A DNA stretch of 64,000 bases from the NCBI GenBank assembly GCA_039881045.1, contig JAYWVB010000008.1, positions 806,001-870,000 on the forward strand, read 5' to 3'. The notes under the pieces are model-generated. The model saw only the letters and a list, made by a program, of their open reading frames with translations. It did no database searches and was not told where the DNA came from. Made by a program: the position numbers and the translations under genes. Positions within the stretch are counted from its first letter, which is position 1, and every line of letters begins with the position of its first letter. The DNA is from Chaetomium olivaceum (lineage: Eukaryota; Ascomycota; Sordariomycetes; Sordariales; Chaetomiaceae). Shown here piece after piece: positions 1 through 11,486 of the stretch.

Positions 1-1103
1 GCCCCAAGAAACTAGCTGAAATTCGCGGTTATCCACCCCCTCGTTGGTCACGCCGCCACGGCTTCTCCAGAGAAATTCCTTGGCCTTGTGGTTTCTATGG
101 CCCGGAAAGACGGCCGCGGGCTTGACCGTGCCATCCACGGGCGTCTCAGGGTCGAGGTACTGATCGTAGAGAAACAGGTTGCCTGGCTCCGTTTGCGGCA
201 TCGCCAGTAGACCATGGCCAAATGGTGTATGCCGGGCTCGCCATACCGGGAACTCTGTGCGAATTACCCTCTGGGGTTGTTTATCATCCTTGCCGTAGTC
301 CCAAAATTTGATGCTCTTGTCCAGGGAACATGTAACAAGGGCGGTGGATATGGTGCGGTTCCAATCGATGCCGTAAATCTTGGAGGTGTGAGCATCAATG
401 GTTTTGACCGGCTCGGCCGCCTTCCTAGCGTCCCAAATATGAAGCCAGCGGTCATGGGCAGAAGCCAGGACATTTGGGTCCTGCCGATTGTATTTGACCT
501 GAGTGGCGCCGGCAAACCAGTCACAAAAGGCCAGCACTGGCTGCCTAGGTCTCCGGAGATCCCAACAGTAAACATATCCGTCCACGGCACAAGTTGCGAG
601 AGAATCCGGGTGGTGAGCGGAGAAATTGGCGTCGGTAATGGCTCTGCTGTGGGCTTGGAGGGAGTGTTCGATTGCACCCGAGGACGAATCGTCTCGCTTG
701 TTGAGGTTCCATATTAGACAGCGATGATTTGCCGTGGAGGCGACCCAGTAGTCGCGTGCCGCAAACGGCGACCACTGTACATCAACCACAAGCCATGGGA
801 GGCCGTGGCTGCTCAACCTTCGTGGGGACTGTATGGTGAGTCCAAATCTATGATGGCCAGACCTTCAGGGCTGGGAGTGTGTCAGATTCGGGCCCAGTGC
901 CTACTACAAGAGAAAAAGGCCGCTGTTTCTCACGATGCTAAGGCAACATCTCGACCCGAAGGTGAGATGGTTGCGGATCCAACCATGCCATCGACGCGGA
1001 TTGTGACACCATCGGCAGCATCGAAGCTCTCGCTCTCAAAGGCGGACTTTATCGATTTCACCTTTTTGGGCGCATCGGAGAATGGGACAAAGGATAGTGG
1101 CAT
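1..1103 (-). CDS. Mtc5/WDR59-like WD40 protein (SEA complex), 3' part outside window
   Basis: The N-terminal WD40 propeller of a protein resembling Mtc5/WDR59, a SEACAT/GATOR2 subunit that acts in TORC1 signalling at the vacuole. The first in-frame ATG is at 1103; the reading frame continues past base 1, so the C-terminal RWD/RING part is not in the window. Exon 1 is 934-1103, the intron is 871-933 (GT-AG) and exon 2 runs from 870 down. WD-type blades are visible, for example NHRCLIWNLN, GYVYCWDLRR, HDRWLHIWDARK and DKSIKFWDYG. A one-base deletion in the GGGG run at 824-827 shifts the frame after the SPYS-P segment; without it the protein reads continuously as PRRLSSHGLPW. This is most likely a sequence error. 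The family call comes from recalled similarity. Confidence 0.82.
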
Positions 1104-2140
1104 GTTGAAGCGCAAAGCGAGGTGTAAAGCATTGTGAGTGAAACCATGCAAGTTGCGAAATGGTGATGGTCAAATGGAAGGAGCCGAGGAGTCTCAGACG
1201 AAGAGATTAAAACTGTAGAAGTGGCTCAAAACCCGCCATCTGCTGGGTGCGCGGAGCTCCCGGCTACACTTTATCGGATAACAGGATTGAGAAGGTTATC
1301 AGGCAAGTATTGGCTTTAATTCCAATGCATGAGTTGTCATCAAGGTTGAGTGATGAACAGAGCCAATCTCAAGACTGGGATGAGGTGCAGTGGGTAAGGG
1401 GAAGACAAGCTCACAGGTTCCATGGTTAGGTAATCTGTTAAGGTTCCATTCCAGAGCAGGAAGAATGGCCCGAGGGCCCCACCTCACTCTGGCCAAAGAA
1501 ACAGGTACACCAAAAATAAAGAAGACAAAAGGTCAGAGATTTTGTTCCCCCTTGTTTTCTTAAATTTGGGTTAAATTTGTCAAAAATAAATAGAAAAGGT
1601 CAGAGATTCTGTTCCACTCTGTTTTCTTAAGCTCGGGTTCGATTTGACCGAGAAATATCGCATCGAGACAGCTCTGTATACTTTGGGTGTATCGGTTTTT
1701 TTGCCCAGTGGGAGCCCACGTGCGAAGCGGGACAAAAAGTTATGAATGGTCCGTGCGCTTATCGATTGTCTTGGCTTTGTCAGGCGGTGTCTCATCCCAC
1801 CTCCCACTTCCCTGGCGTGCCTGGCTTCGCTTTAACAGTCCTTAGGTTTGAATTGCTTAACACCACTTCCACAATAACCTTCTGCGTCTAGAAACCCATC
1901 GCATACCTAGCTAGCTTTGCGCCCAACGCTGACGCCCCGAAAACTCTATTGTTTGCCTTTTTTTGCACGGCCTTCCACCACGTCCGGCGACGCATGCGAC
2001 GCGACTGGGTTGCGGCATTGCGAAGTTAACCCCTCCCTAGGTCCTTCAGGTCTTGCTGCTCTTGGTCTGCTGCCTGGCCGACGATATCACGATTTCCCAC
2101 GAAGCCACCTAGTTACCTCTCACAGGCCGCATTCTTTACC
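1104..2140. other. intergenic, with a 69-bp tandem duplication
   Basis: Divergent promoter region between the Mtc5-like gene and the Ubc13 gene. It contains an imperfect direct tandem repeat (1512-1649, listed separately). No convincing gene was seen; the open frames here lack conserved content. Confidence 0.6.
1512..1649. repeat. imperfect tandem repeat, two copies of about 69 bp
   Basis: Copy 1 (about 1512-1581) and copy 2 (about 1582-1649) share a layout: an A-rich start (AAAAATAAA), then GGTCAGAGATT, a GTTC block, TGTTTTCTTAA and a GGGTT..ATTTG end. Copy 1 has A or T at several places where copy 2 has C or G (for example AAATTTGGG against AGCTCGGG). Confidence 0.75.
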
Positions 2141-2761
2141 ATGGCTCTACCGAAGAGAATCATCAAGGAGACCGAGAGGCTCATGGCCGAACCGTACGGG
2201 TACCCCACATACCTTCTTTATAGTCCACTCATCTGACCCGACCAAACAACAGAGTACCCGGAATCAGTGCCGTTCCCCACGAAGACAACCTCCGGTATTT
2301 TGACGTTGAGATCCATGGTCCTTCGTCCTCCCCGTACGAAGGTGCGCATTCCACCCCTGGTTCATTTAGCGATTGATCGACTTACATGGAGTCCTAGGCG
2401 GCGTCTTCAAGCTTGAGCTGTTCCTCCCCGATGACTACCCGATGGCGCCTCCCAAGATCCGCTTCCTGACCAAGATCTTCCACCCCAACGTTGATAAACT
2501 CGGCCGCATCTGCCTCGATGTTTTGAAGAGTGGGTGATGGGATTCAGCATGCGCGTGGTAGCAAAAGCTTACGGGATATCAGACAACTGGTCCCCTGCGT
2601 TACAGATTCGGACCATTCTGCTGTCCATCCAAGCCCTGCTCGGCGCTCCGAACCCAGATGACCCACTGGCTGCCGATGTCGCCAAGAGTTGGAAGGAGGA
2701 TGAAGCAGGCGCCATTGCCACAGCGAAGGCCTGGACGCAGCAATACGCGGTTCCGAAATAG
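2141..2761 (+). CDS. ubc13: ubiquitin-conjugating enzyme E2 Ubc13
   Basis: The E2 that, with an Mms2-type partner, makes Lys63-linked ubiquitin chains in post-replication DNA repair. Four exons join in frame: 2141-2193, 2253-2341, 2398-2529 and 2583-2761, giving 150 residues, the usual family length. The UBC fold is complete: N-terminal ALPKRIIKETERLMAEP, the FHPN motif (TKIFHPNVDKLGR), active-site Cys86 in GRICLDVLK, then NNWSPALQIRT. The C-terminus ends WTQQYAVPK. All introns are 53-59 bases with GT-AG ends. The ATG at 2141 sits in the context TTTACCATGG. Confidence 0.96.
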
Positions 2762-4263
2762 TTTTCGCGCTAGAAACCGGTGAAAGAGAAGAGCAAGCAC
2801 CTAAGGAAGGGTGCTCGGTATACCATTCGTCATTCGAGGAGTTGAGGGGACGGGGGTAAACACATCTGGGTGGAGTTGATGGGGTTTAGAGATCGGGGCA
2901 CGCTACTTCCGTAGCAGGATGAGGGATCTACGATACTATGTGCCGGAGTGAGCTAAAGCCGGAGAGCCCGGCGGGAGCGCAGGGAGCAGACGCCTGGTAA
3001 TGCCTATGGCTGGCAGATCCACTCTGCATATTGCCTCAAAATAGGTAGTCAGCTGCTGGTCAACGGAGCAAGGCGCAGCATCCAGCTGGGAGGGGGCGGG
3101 CCAAAGAGACAAACTTGGACACCACCGTTGCATTACTCGAGTGAAGCTTGAAGCTCACTTCCATTATCGTTTGTAGGGTACATTGTCGAGATCCGCCAGT
3201 ATCATCATGTTTCTGACGTCAGATGCCAATTTCAAGCCAAGCATTTTGAGCTTTTGATTGCAGGCTAACTAACAGATTGCCTGCAGAGATCCGGTAGTTG
3301 CATGCATCGACATGTGGGCAGTGCCCTGGCGTGCCTGGGTAAGCTGAACGCACCAGGTCCCACGTTATCGGGGCGAAAGCCATGGCATGGAGCGTCAAGT
3401 AATGACAGCTAAACCAGTTTTGAGCTCGGTTGACAAGCGAACGGTTGCATTGAAACACCTGCCAATGAAGACCGGAAGAGAAAAGCAAAAGCTGCCACCA
3501 CGAAGAAGAAAACGGTTCTGGTGCAACTCAGTTGGGAGGCGCATCCCGCCAGGGGGGTGGGGGAAACCAGAATAGAAAAGCAAGGGTCTTACCGTTTTCG
3601 GATTGCAGCCGACCCGCCTTCCCTTTTCTGCTCACCAGGACCCGCCACACTTCCCTTCCTTGGGCCTGCCAGACTCTCCAAGGGTTCCAGCGCCGGAGAT
3701 TTGGGTCACCCTCTCTTTTCCAACGCCATCGCAATGCCATTGTGAGGTCGCCAGAACTGATCTACGCGTTTAACGGAATGAATTGACAGGTCTCTCTATC
3801 CGCCTCACCCATTGAGAGTCTCAAGAAGTTGAACGACGTCGTCAGTTCTTCCGACTGCAACCTCTTGACAAGGTGATCGCCGTTTCGTTTCCACACAAAC
3901 GCTCTCGGCACCAGCCACTCGGCGCCCAAAGACGTCTGTGATTTCACGCAGCTGCGGACCAGCCGTTTCGCCCTGGTCTTCCGTCTCTCTTCCATCCGCC
4001 TTCCATCCTGTGGCCGTCAAGTAACCAGATACTCCCCATCCCGGTCGATTAGTCTCCGCTTGACTGCTTGGTTCCCCAAACGGTCGACTACAGAGTGTTC
4101 CCTGGTTTTCAACTCGCTCGGCAGTCGGTCACGGTTTCCTCTTTCCGTCTTACTTACTACCGCCACTCGTTTTCGACCTCTTCCCGACGCCAATTACACG
4201 CGCCTGTTTCGTCACCCTCCATTCGTTTCCCAGTCTGAAATCGAATCGTCTCTCGACCTAACG
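2762..4263 (+). other. intergenic, 1.5 kb
   Basis: Holds the 3' end of the ubc13 transcript and presumably the promoter and leader of the gene starting at 4264 (pyrimidine-rich from about 3600 on). Only frames without recognisable conservation were seen. Confidence 0.5.
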
Positions 4264-4903
4264 ATGGCGTCGCAAACCAACAGCGCCGCTAAGGCTAAGC
4301 GTTTCGAGCTTCCCGCCCTGGATCTCAAGCTCGGCTCCCTGACGGACGGTACCGACATCCCCCCACCGCTGCCATCGCCAATAGAGGAGGAAGTCGCTCC
4401 AACCCCGCCAGAGACGCCGAACGGTGTGCCGGCAAAGCAGGGAGCGAAGGTCGCTGCCAATGGAAAGTCAAACACGGTATCACCCAATTCGCAGCCGGTC
4501 GAGCATCTTGACGGCGGGCACCAAACGACGCGCTGAAGACGGCCCCGCATCTCCCACCTTGTCGAACCGGCCCGGGAGTATCCGCCGTCTGTTCAGCCGG
4601 AATCTATTGAATACGGCGTACAACACAAACGAAAGCGCCCAGGACGGGCGGCCCCAAAGTCGCAGCGGCGTTAGCGTGGACTCGCGGAAAGCAAAGCGAT
4701 CCAGCGGCTGGTTTGGCCGGTTACGGAACACGGAGCCCGCTCCCAGCAAACCCGTAACGCCGATTTCGCCGCCAGTCACGGACGAGAAGAAGCCAACCGG
4801 CCCGCCGCCGCCCATGATTCCCGAGCTGAACGAGCTGAACACGAAGCTGGGGATCCAGGCCGACAATACCTTCGGGGGCGACTTTTTTAAGAATATAAAA
4901 TAA
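4264..4903 (+). CDS. conserved fungal hypothetical protein (one apparent frameshift)
   Basis: A protein of about 210 residues of unknown function. It starts MASQTNSAAKAKRFELPALD at 4264 and continues with a Pro/Glu-rich stretch (IPPPLPSPIEEEVAPTPPETP). Between about 4440 and 4536 the coding sense moves from frame 1 to frame 2, which carries SSILTAGTKRRAED, RPGSIRRLFSRNLLN, SSGWFGRLR and the C-terminus GGDFFKNIK. No GT-AG pair of plausible intron length restores the phase; the only fitting pair would be 28 bases. A one-base insertion (or two-base deletion) is therefore more likely than splicing. The basic, Ser-rich, low-complexity composition suggests a largely disordered protein. No domain recognised. 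Confidence 0.65.
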
Positions 4904-6268
4904 AGGGGGCGGCACGGCGTTACCTGGTCGTGTGTTTCGGCAGACGAACAGGCGGTGATGAGCCAGGCCGCATCATGACGCAGAGAGAGACTGGCTCCGG
5001 AGCAGGCGGCAGTTCAAGGAGTGTTGCTGAGTTGCTGACGCAAGATACCCACCTCGTTTTCTTTCCGTTTTCACCTATTTTCACGAGGGACGTTCATTTT
5101 ATGACGATATTTTCCATCGCTGCTTATTACCCCCTATGTTCTGCAGCTGTTGTGGTACTCGAGATGTTTCATGTCCTTTGGCCGTTTACCGCGTGTCCAG
5201 ACGCCTGATCTACGCTTATTCTTTTCCTTCTCTGTTCGACGACACCCGTGGTACTTTATGTTCACAGCGGTCGCCACCCCCCTTCATGCGACACGGTGCA
5301 CTTCCTCAGAAATGGAACAACGGTGGTCAATTTGGCTTTCTTACATACACTAATATTGCGTCAAGAAGGGAGGCTAGTTCTAATGAGACGAAGGGAACTG
5401 GAGAGGGGAGGCTGTTGTTGACGTCTTGTTACGCAGCTTTTACGACCAACTACATACCTCAAGCTTACGGCTTTTTTTCTTTGGCACTTGTCGTTTAGTC
5501 ACATTCGTGGCTAGAAAAAAGGGGAGCGGAGATACCTAAAAATTAATCACCCTTTTTGCTCGACTACCAGTGCAAAGTTTGTAGGACATTGAACGTGAAG
5601 TGTCGGAGGGTTTTAGAGGAGGGGACCACGCTTTGGCCTCCGAGTGTAACCTACAGTGCCACAATGATCCAACCTGGCTGTTAACTATTATGTACCAAGT
5701 TTGCAATGGCACATCGGATGAACCCATTGGGCCATCATGTGATCCAAGACATCAGACTTTCAAAACCCCACAAACGCGAAGGTTCTTGTCATAATGTATT
5801 TGGTGTACAAAAGCGAGTTTATTCAGAGTTGAAGCTCTCCACACCTGAGAAGGGGAGCTTCAATACTAATCTCCGATTGGTCGAAGCTTGAGTGGAGCAT
5901 TTTGTGAGGTCAGACGTCATTCATCGCGTTGTTATCGGGCCACCGGAGCGAGCTGCCAAATCGACCGCGGATAAGGAATTGTGTCACTGGTGTTGAATTA
6001 TCAACCTTTACTAGGTCGAGTTGCCTCGATGCGATCAAATTAGAATTGAACGTCAACATCTCCAATTCACTCCATTAGAGCTCAATACCGGCAACAGGAC
6101 CGTTCTTTTTCCTTACCCACACGAAGTAGCTCCAGCCTCGAGCTCAACTCCATCCATTCGTTCACCTCACCCACAACCTAAAAGACGGGCAGAGCCAACC
6201 ACACCTCATTCAGCCCTCGCCCATCCAAACCAAACAACCCAACTTAAAAATACAAAACAAAAACCAAA
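4904..6268. other. intergenic, 1.4 kb
   Basis: Probable 3' UTR of the upstream gene, then the promoter of the enoyl reductase gene. The last 100 bases before 6269 are C/A-rich, as in many fungal leaders. No gene or repeat was seen. Confidence 0.5.
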
Positions 6269-7608
6269 ATGGCATCCCTCCTCAAACCACACGCCCTCCG
6301 CCTCAGCCAAACCACCCTCCTCCCTTCCACCCCGCGCACCACCACCCTCCTGCGCACCACCACCCACCACCCAGCCCACCCCTCAACACTACTCACAGCC
6401 CCCTCCACCCGCCGGCACAAATCCGGCCCCTACGGCTACACCCAAGCCAAGACGCTGGTCTTCCCCCGCTTCGGCGAGCCCTCCGACGTTCTGCGTTTAC
6501 ACACCCACTCCATCTCCCCGCAGCTGCCCCGGGGCGCCGTGCTCTGCGCACCCTGGCGGCGCCCGTCAACCCGGCCGACATCAACACCATCCAGGGAACC
6601 TACGGCGCCAAGCCAGCGTTCTCGCAGCTGCTGGGCACGGCGGAGCCGGCGGCGGTGCCGGGCGGGGAGGGGTGTTTTGAGGTGGTGGCTGTGGGGGAGA
6701 GGGTTGGTGGGGATGGGGGTGGTGGTGGCGGTGGGTTGAAGCGGGGGGATTGGGTGATCCCCGCGGTGCAGGGGTTTGGGACGTTCCGGACGCATGTGGT
6801 GGTGGAGGATGCGGAGCGGGTGTTGTTCAAGGTGGGCGGGGAGAAAGGGGTGGAGGGGCTGAGTGCGAAGCAGGTGGCGACGGTGAGCGTGAATCCGTGC
6901 AGTGGGTATCGGATGCTGAAGGATTATGTGGATTTGGTGGATCTGAGTGTCAAGAGCTTTGCGAGGGGGGAGGGGGCGACCGGGGGCGCGTGGTTCTTGC
7001 AGAATGGCGCGAATAGCGGGGTGGGGAGGGCGGTGATTCAGTTTGGGCGGCTGTGGGGGCTGAGGAGCATCAATGTGGTGCGGGAGCGGGCGACGCCCGA
7101 GGAGACCGAGGCGTTGAAGAGCGAGCTGAAGGAGTTGGGTGCGACGGTGGTGGTGACGGAGGCTGAGTTTCTGGACCGGTCGTTCTCGGCGCGGCTGAAG
7201 GAGGAGTGGACGCGGGGCGGCAAGGAGCCGGTGATGCTGGGGCTGAACTGTGTTGGCGGAAAGTCGGCATCGGCTATGGTAAAGGCCCTGAGCCCCAAGG
7301 GCTGCATGGTTACCTACGGCGGCATGTCGAGGCAGAGCTTCCCGTTCCCGACGGGGCCACAAATCTTCAAGCGGCTGCGGTTCGAAGGCTTCTGGTTGAG
7401 CGAGTGGAACAAGGAGAACCCGGCCGAGAGGCGCAACACGGTGAACGAGATTCTGGACCTGATGCGGGAGGGCAAGTTCAAGGAGTCGCCGTTTAAGGAG
7501 GTGGAGTGGAACTGGGACACCGAGGAGAAGGTGCTCAAGGATGCCATCCAGGGCACCTTGGAGGGCTTCCGATGCGGGAAGGGCTTGTTCGTGTTCGGAG
7601 AGACATAG
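6269..7608 (+). CDS. etr1: mitochondrial enoyl-[acyl-carrier-protein] reductase Etr1/MECR (one apparent frameshift)
   Basis: An MDR-family trans-2-enoyl-thioester reductase, the last step of mitochondrial type II fatty acid synthesis, which supplies the lipoate precursor. Residues 1-50 form a Ser/Thr/Arg-rich mitochondrial presequence ending near RRHKSGPYGYTQAKTLVF. The substrate region reads RTLAAPVNPADINTIQGTYG and the nucleotide-binding loop is NGANSGVGRAVIQ. The C-terminus is GKGLFVFGET. The first frame (to about 6540) and the second (from about 6545) join if one base is restored near the sequence GTGCTCTGCGCACC at 6538-6551. The gap falls inside a conserved segment, so it is probably a sequence error. 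No intron is needed. Total about 446 residues. Confidence 0.9.
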
Positions 7609-7860
7609 CCGTCATCATTACTACGGCGTCGTTGCGTGTATCATAGTAGACAGGTTTGCACATGTAAAAAAAACACAACCGCAAATGTATGTATGGATAT
7701 TCTACCACATGCATTGCCTCAACCATCGCCCTCCACAAAGGCCTGCTGGAATAAACTCGCCAAACCCGCCATGAAAGCAAATGATGCCAATCACACGAAC
7801 TAAATTCCATATCCTGAAAAGTCCATCTAGTCAACCAAACGCGAAACGCCCGCAAACAGC

Positions 7861-10700
7861 TCAAGCCCGGAATGCCTGCACCAGTTCATGCAGCTTGTCA
7901 ATCACGACCGGCACCAGCGCGTTGAGGTTGTCATCCATGATCCTCTCCAGGTGCCGAATAGCATCCTCCTCATCCATCTCCAGGTGGAACCGCTCCTTGA
8001 CTTTGAGCGCCGCCTTGTCCGGCTCAAATTTGATATCCGGGATGTTGGCGTTTGCCATCAGCGTGAACAGGTTCAGCAGAAGATTACAGTTCTTGCGCAA
8101 GGCACTGTACGCCAGGAAGCAGTACTGCCTGAACTGGCGGTAGTGTTCCGAGTTGGAGCCGCCCATGCAGTCCACCATCTCCTTGGACAGCTTCATGGCT
8201 GGCGCGAACGGTTTCGGGTCGCGGCCCAGGATGTAGCCAAAGTCGGCGTGGAAGAAGTGGCCGTCGGGGGCCAGGAGAAGGTTGTCAAGATGCCTATCAC
8301 CGACGCCAAGAATGTAGGTGATGACGCAGTATCCGGCGCAGGATTTAACAAACGTGTCCAGGGTTTCCTTCCGCAGGCCCATGGGACCGTGGCTATCGGG
8401 GTTGTTTTGCTTGAGAAAAGCGAGCGCTGGGTTGTTCCGGTACTTGGATGTGATTCCTTGGAAGGACATGGAGTGGACAAACTGCGACAAGCCTGCGCTT
8501 GTGCTGGTGGCAAGGATTTTGTACGGTGACAATTTTAGATCCAGATTCTCCTTCTGGAGGAGATCGTCCATCAGGGTAATAATCTGGATCACCAGCTGAT
8601 CCTGGCGGAGGTCGTCGCCTGTTTTGAAGAGAATGGGGTATTTGCGACCAGAGGTGGTTTTGAAAGAAACCTTAATTGGGTGCAGAGAAGACTTGAAGAC
8701 CACAGTGTCCTCCGGGACGACACCGATAATCTCTACCGACGGGTCGAGAGGTAGCGGGAGCGGCGGGGCAATGTGGACGAGCTCGTTCTTGGGATCGGCT
8801 AGGAAGTGCTTCACCCGTTCCGTCCTCTTGGCGATGGATTCATTAGACTCCTTTATTTCGCCGGATATTTTGGAGAGAATGGAAATCCACTCGGCCTGTC
8901 TCTTCAGTGTCGCTCGCGTTTCCTCTCCGCCTGGTTGTTTGACAAGCTCTGCCATGAAGTCGTAGGCCACTTTGCCGTAGATGGCTTGGTTATCCGCCCC
9001 TTGGTCCTGCGACTTGTCGTCACACTCGACCATGACGTACCACCAAAAGTAGTTGCCGAGGGTAAAACTGTTGGTAGCCCTAGAGATGAGGAAGAGGGCC
9101 AGCGAGGAGTCCTGGGCTACTTCTTGACCGGGTTGCGGAGAGATGTGTTCGTACTTTAATGCTTGTACTAGTTGCAACAGATACAGCTGCAGCTCTTGGT
9201 CATCGGCCTTGCGTAGGCGATCGACGGCAAAGGCTCTCACTGCCGAGTTATCGAAGGTGGGCCCAAGCAGCTCCAGGGCGTCGTCGACATCGATATCTGT
9301 CCACTTGCCCAAGATCTGAGTGGCCTGCCTCGACTCTGACTGGTCGTGCCAGTTGACCGACTTGGCGAACTTGGTGATTGCCTTCTTGTTGCGGGTTAAG
9401 TGATGGCGGAACTTCCAGATGAGGTCTTTCTCCTCGGGCGACAGGGTGTGAGTCGGTGAATACGCCATTATCATATTCAGCTCGTCCCGGACCTTGGCGT
9501 TTGGCTTCAGGTCCTTGTCCAGAATGCCGTTGCGGTGCTGACCCCGAACAAGTCTCCGGTGCTTGCTTTCTGCCGGGTTGTCCTTCGCCGCAACCTCTGG
9601 GTCATAGACCCGGATCAAGCGGCCACCATAGCCCTCGTCATCGTCAATCGCATCAATGCCCGGGCCTAACTGAACCTCGGGTGGCGGTTTGAGGACAATA
9701 TTTGACTGGGATGACGAAGGGTGTAAATAGGACGAGACAGGGGGTGGCGGGTATTCGTGGTCGGCAAAGACGATCGGGAAATCGAACCTTGGGAGTTCGA
9801 CGCTCAAGACAAAGCTAGACGGTTCAGGTTTGGGATCGGCGTCTCTGAGGCCCTCCAAGGCCTCGATTTGCGCCGATTCCCGTTGTTTGTCTGCCCCCGA
9901 GGATGATCTAGCAGCTTGTAGGCCGCGCTTCTCAAAGCCTCTGAAGACGAGCTGGTCCAGCCAGTCGACACGGGGAATCTCTCCCATTTCGTGCTTCTTA
10001 AACAGCTTTTCCATCCGGTTTAGTTCATCAACCTCTTTGTCATCGGACACCCCTTTCCTAGCCTTCTTTTTAGGAAGGATGGCAGGCGTCTTCGAGTCAT
10101 CATTGCCGTCGGCTTGTTTGTGCCTGTAGACATGGCACTTTTGACGGCCCTTGTGAAGCTGATTATCCTTATCAAACAGTGGCAGCGTTGTCCCGCCGAA
10201 GGGAATCGCATGCCCTTGCGCACCCTGGCCGCCCGTAGGAGACAGATCCCATATGGTGATGGCGAGGCGCGAGTTCTGGGGCAGGGTCGAGTATGAGACG
10301 GGAAGCGTGAGCCATTCGTTCCATCGCCTCTCAGTCCGAAAAGACTTATACGCAGTTTGAACAGGCACAGTCAGCGGTTTGGAGCCGGCCCATATTTGGA
10401 CCGTAACATAGAGGTCTGAGTGGGGGCTAACGGGTGCGGTATGTGGATAAGCCTGGGGAACATCGGATGCAAGACAAGGCCAAGGACGTACCTTTGATTA
10501 GATCCTATATGCCGGAGTTCTGGGTGTTCAAGGAGAGTGGAAAATTGGAGCGGCGTCTCAGCGCCCTCGAGGTTGATGCTGGGGACCGTTCAGCGCTATG
10601 TTCCAGGTTACCGTCACCACGGGACAGGGTAATAAACCCACATTCGGATGCTAACGGGGTAATCCAGCGCATCGGAACTGGCGAAAGAAAAAGGCTCCAT
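7861..10700 (-). CDS. vps34: phosphatidylinositol 3-kinase Vps34
   Basis: Class III PI3-kinase that makes PtdIns3P for endosomal sorting and autophagy, working with Vps15 and Vps30. Three exons give 903 residues: 10642-10700, 10492-10578 and 7861-10426 (transcribed downward), all GT-AG and in phase. The N-terminal C2 region includes SDLYVTVQIWAGSKPLTVPV and RWNEWLTLP. The PIK helical domain lies near residues 350-560. The kinase domain shows GDDLRQDQL, the catalytic loop GVGDRHLDN (about residue 757) and HADFGYILGRD (about residue 770). The C-terminus (ELVQAFRA) fits the conserved amphipathic tail. The start at 10700 (MEPFSFASSDALDYPV) is supported by both introns restoring the family sequence. 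It is divergently placed from nse4. Confidence 0.96.
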
Positions 10701-11486
10701 GCCGGAGAGCATTGTCTGGCGGCTATTGTGGCGCGCACCGGCCGCGCTAAGACGATGAGGATGGGAAAAGGATGAGTGAAGTTGATGAATGAGGTCTGGG
10801 GTTGAGAGCTTGAGGATGGAAGGTAAGGTACCATACCTTGTAGCCCGGTAATTGTCAAGATTACAAGGTTAGGACCACGCCTTTGGCGTGTGGTCGCCAA
10901 GGCGTAATCAAACCCCCCGAGGTGGACCCAGGGGACCAGATGCGGTATTTTTCAGGGTCAGATGCCCGCACACAGCTGTTTGAACCAGACACAGACATCA
11001 CGACGGTTGCACTGCAGTAGTTGACCATCAATTGGCTCAACTGGCCGTAATTACACTGTTTTCACTACGTTTGACTGTCCCATCTCGGTATCCGTGGCTG
11101 TGGGTTTTCCAACAGTAATGTGGTAATGTATGTACCTATGGAGTGTACACATGATTACAGCGCCAAGAATGTCCACGCACCCTTGTCACTCACTCACCGA
11201 ACCCACCTGGCTGCCTGGGCGAGCCAGCAGGACCCACAAAACCGCGGGGCAGAGAGGGTCGGGTGCTTTAATTGCCGGAACGCGTCTTCAAATTCATTGA
11301 CGCGACGAGACAAGCCACTTTTCCACGAAGGTAGCACAAACCGGGAAAGGACGAAAGCGAGAGGGACTATTAATATATTTTGTTTATTCTGAGTCTGTCC
11401 GCCATTAGCAACGCAACACATGACCAAAAACACACCTACGCATCACCAACACGGCGCGAAGCCCACTGTCGCCCATCACAGCAGAA
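10701..11486. promoter_or_regulatory. shared divergent promoter of vps34 and nse4, with two hairpins
   Basis: A 786-base divergent intergenic region. Two inverted repeats lie next to each other: ACCTTGTA (10835-10842) with TACAAGGT (10862-10869), and GACCACGCC (10873-10881) with GGCGTG-TG-GTC (10885-10895, two-base bulge, TTT loop). No open frame with conserved content was found. Confidence 0.5.

Noticed and set aside
4467..4494. A 28-base intron to explain the frame jump in the unknown gene
   Set aside because: Too short for a fungal spliceosomal intron; a single indel is simpler.
6436..7362. 308-residue minus-strand frame over the Etr1 gene
   Set aside because: Low-complexity His/Pro/Arg composition, antisense to a conserved enzyme.
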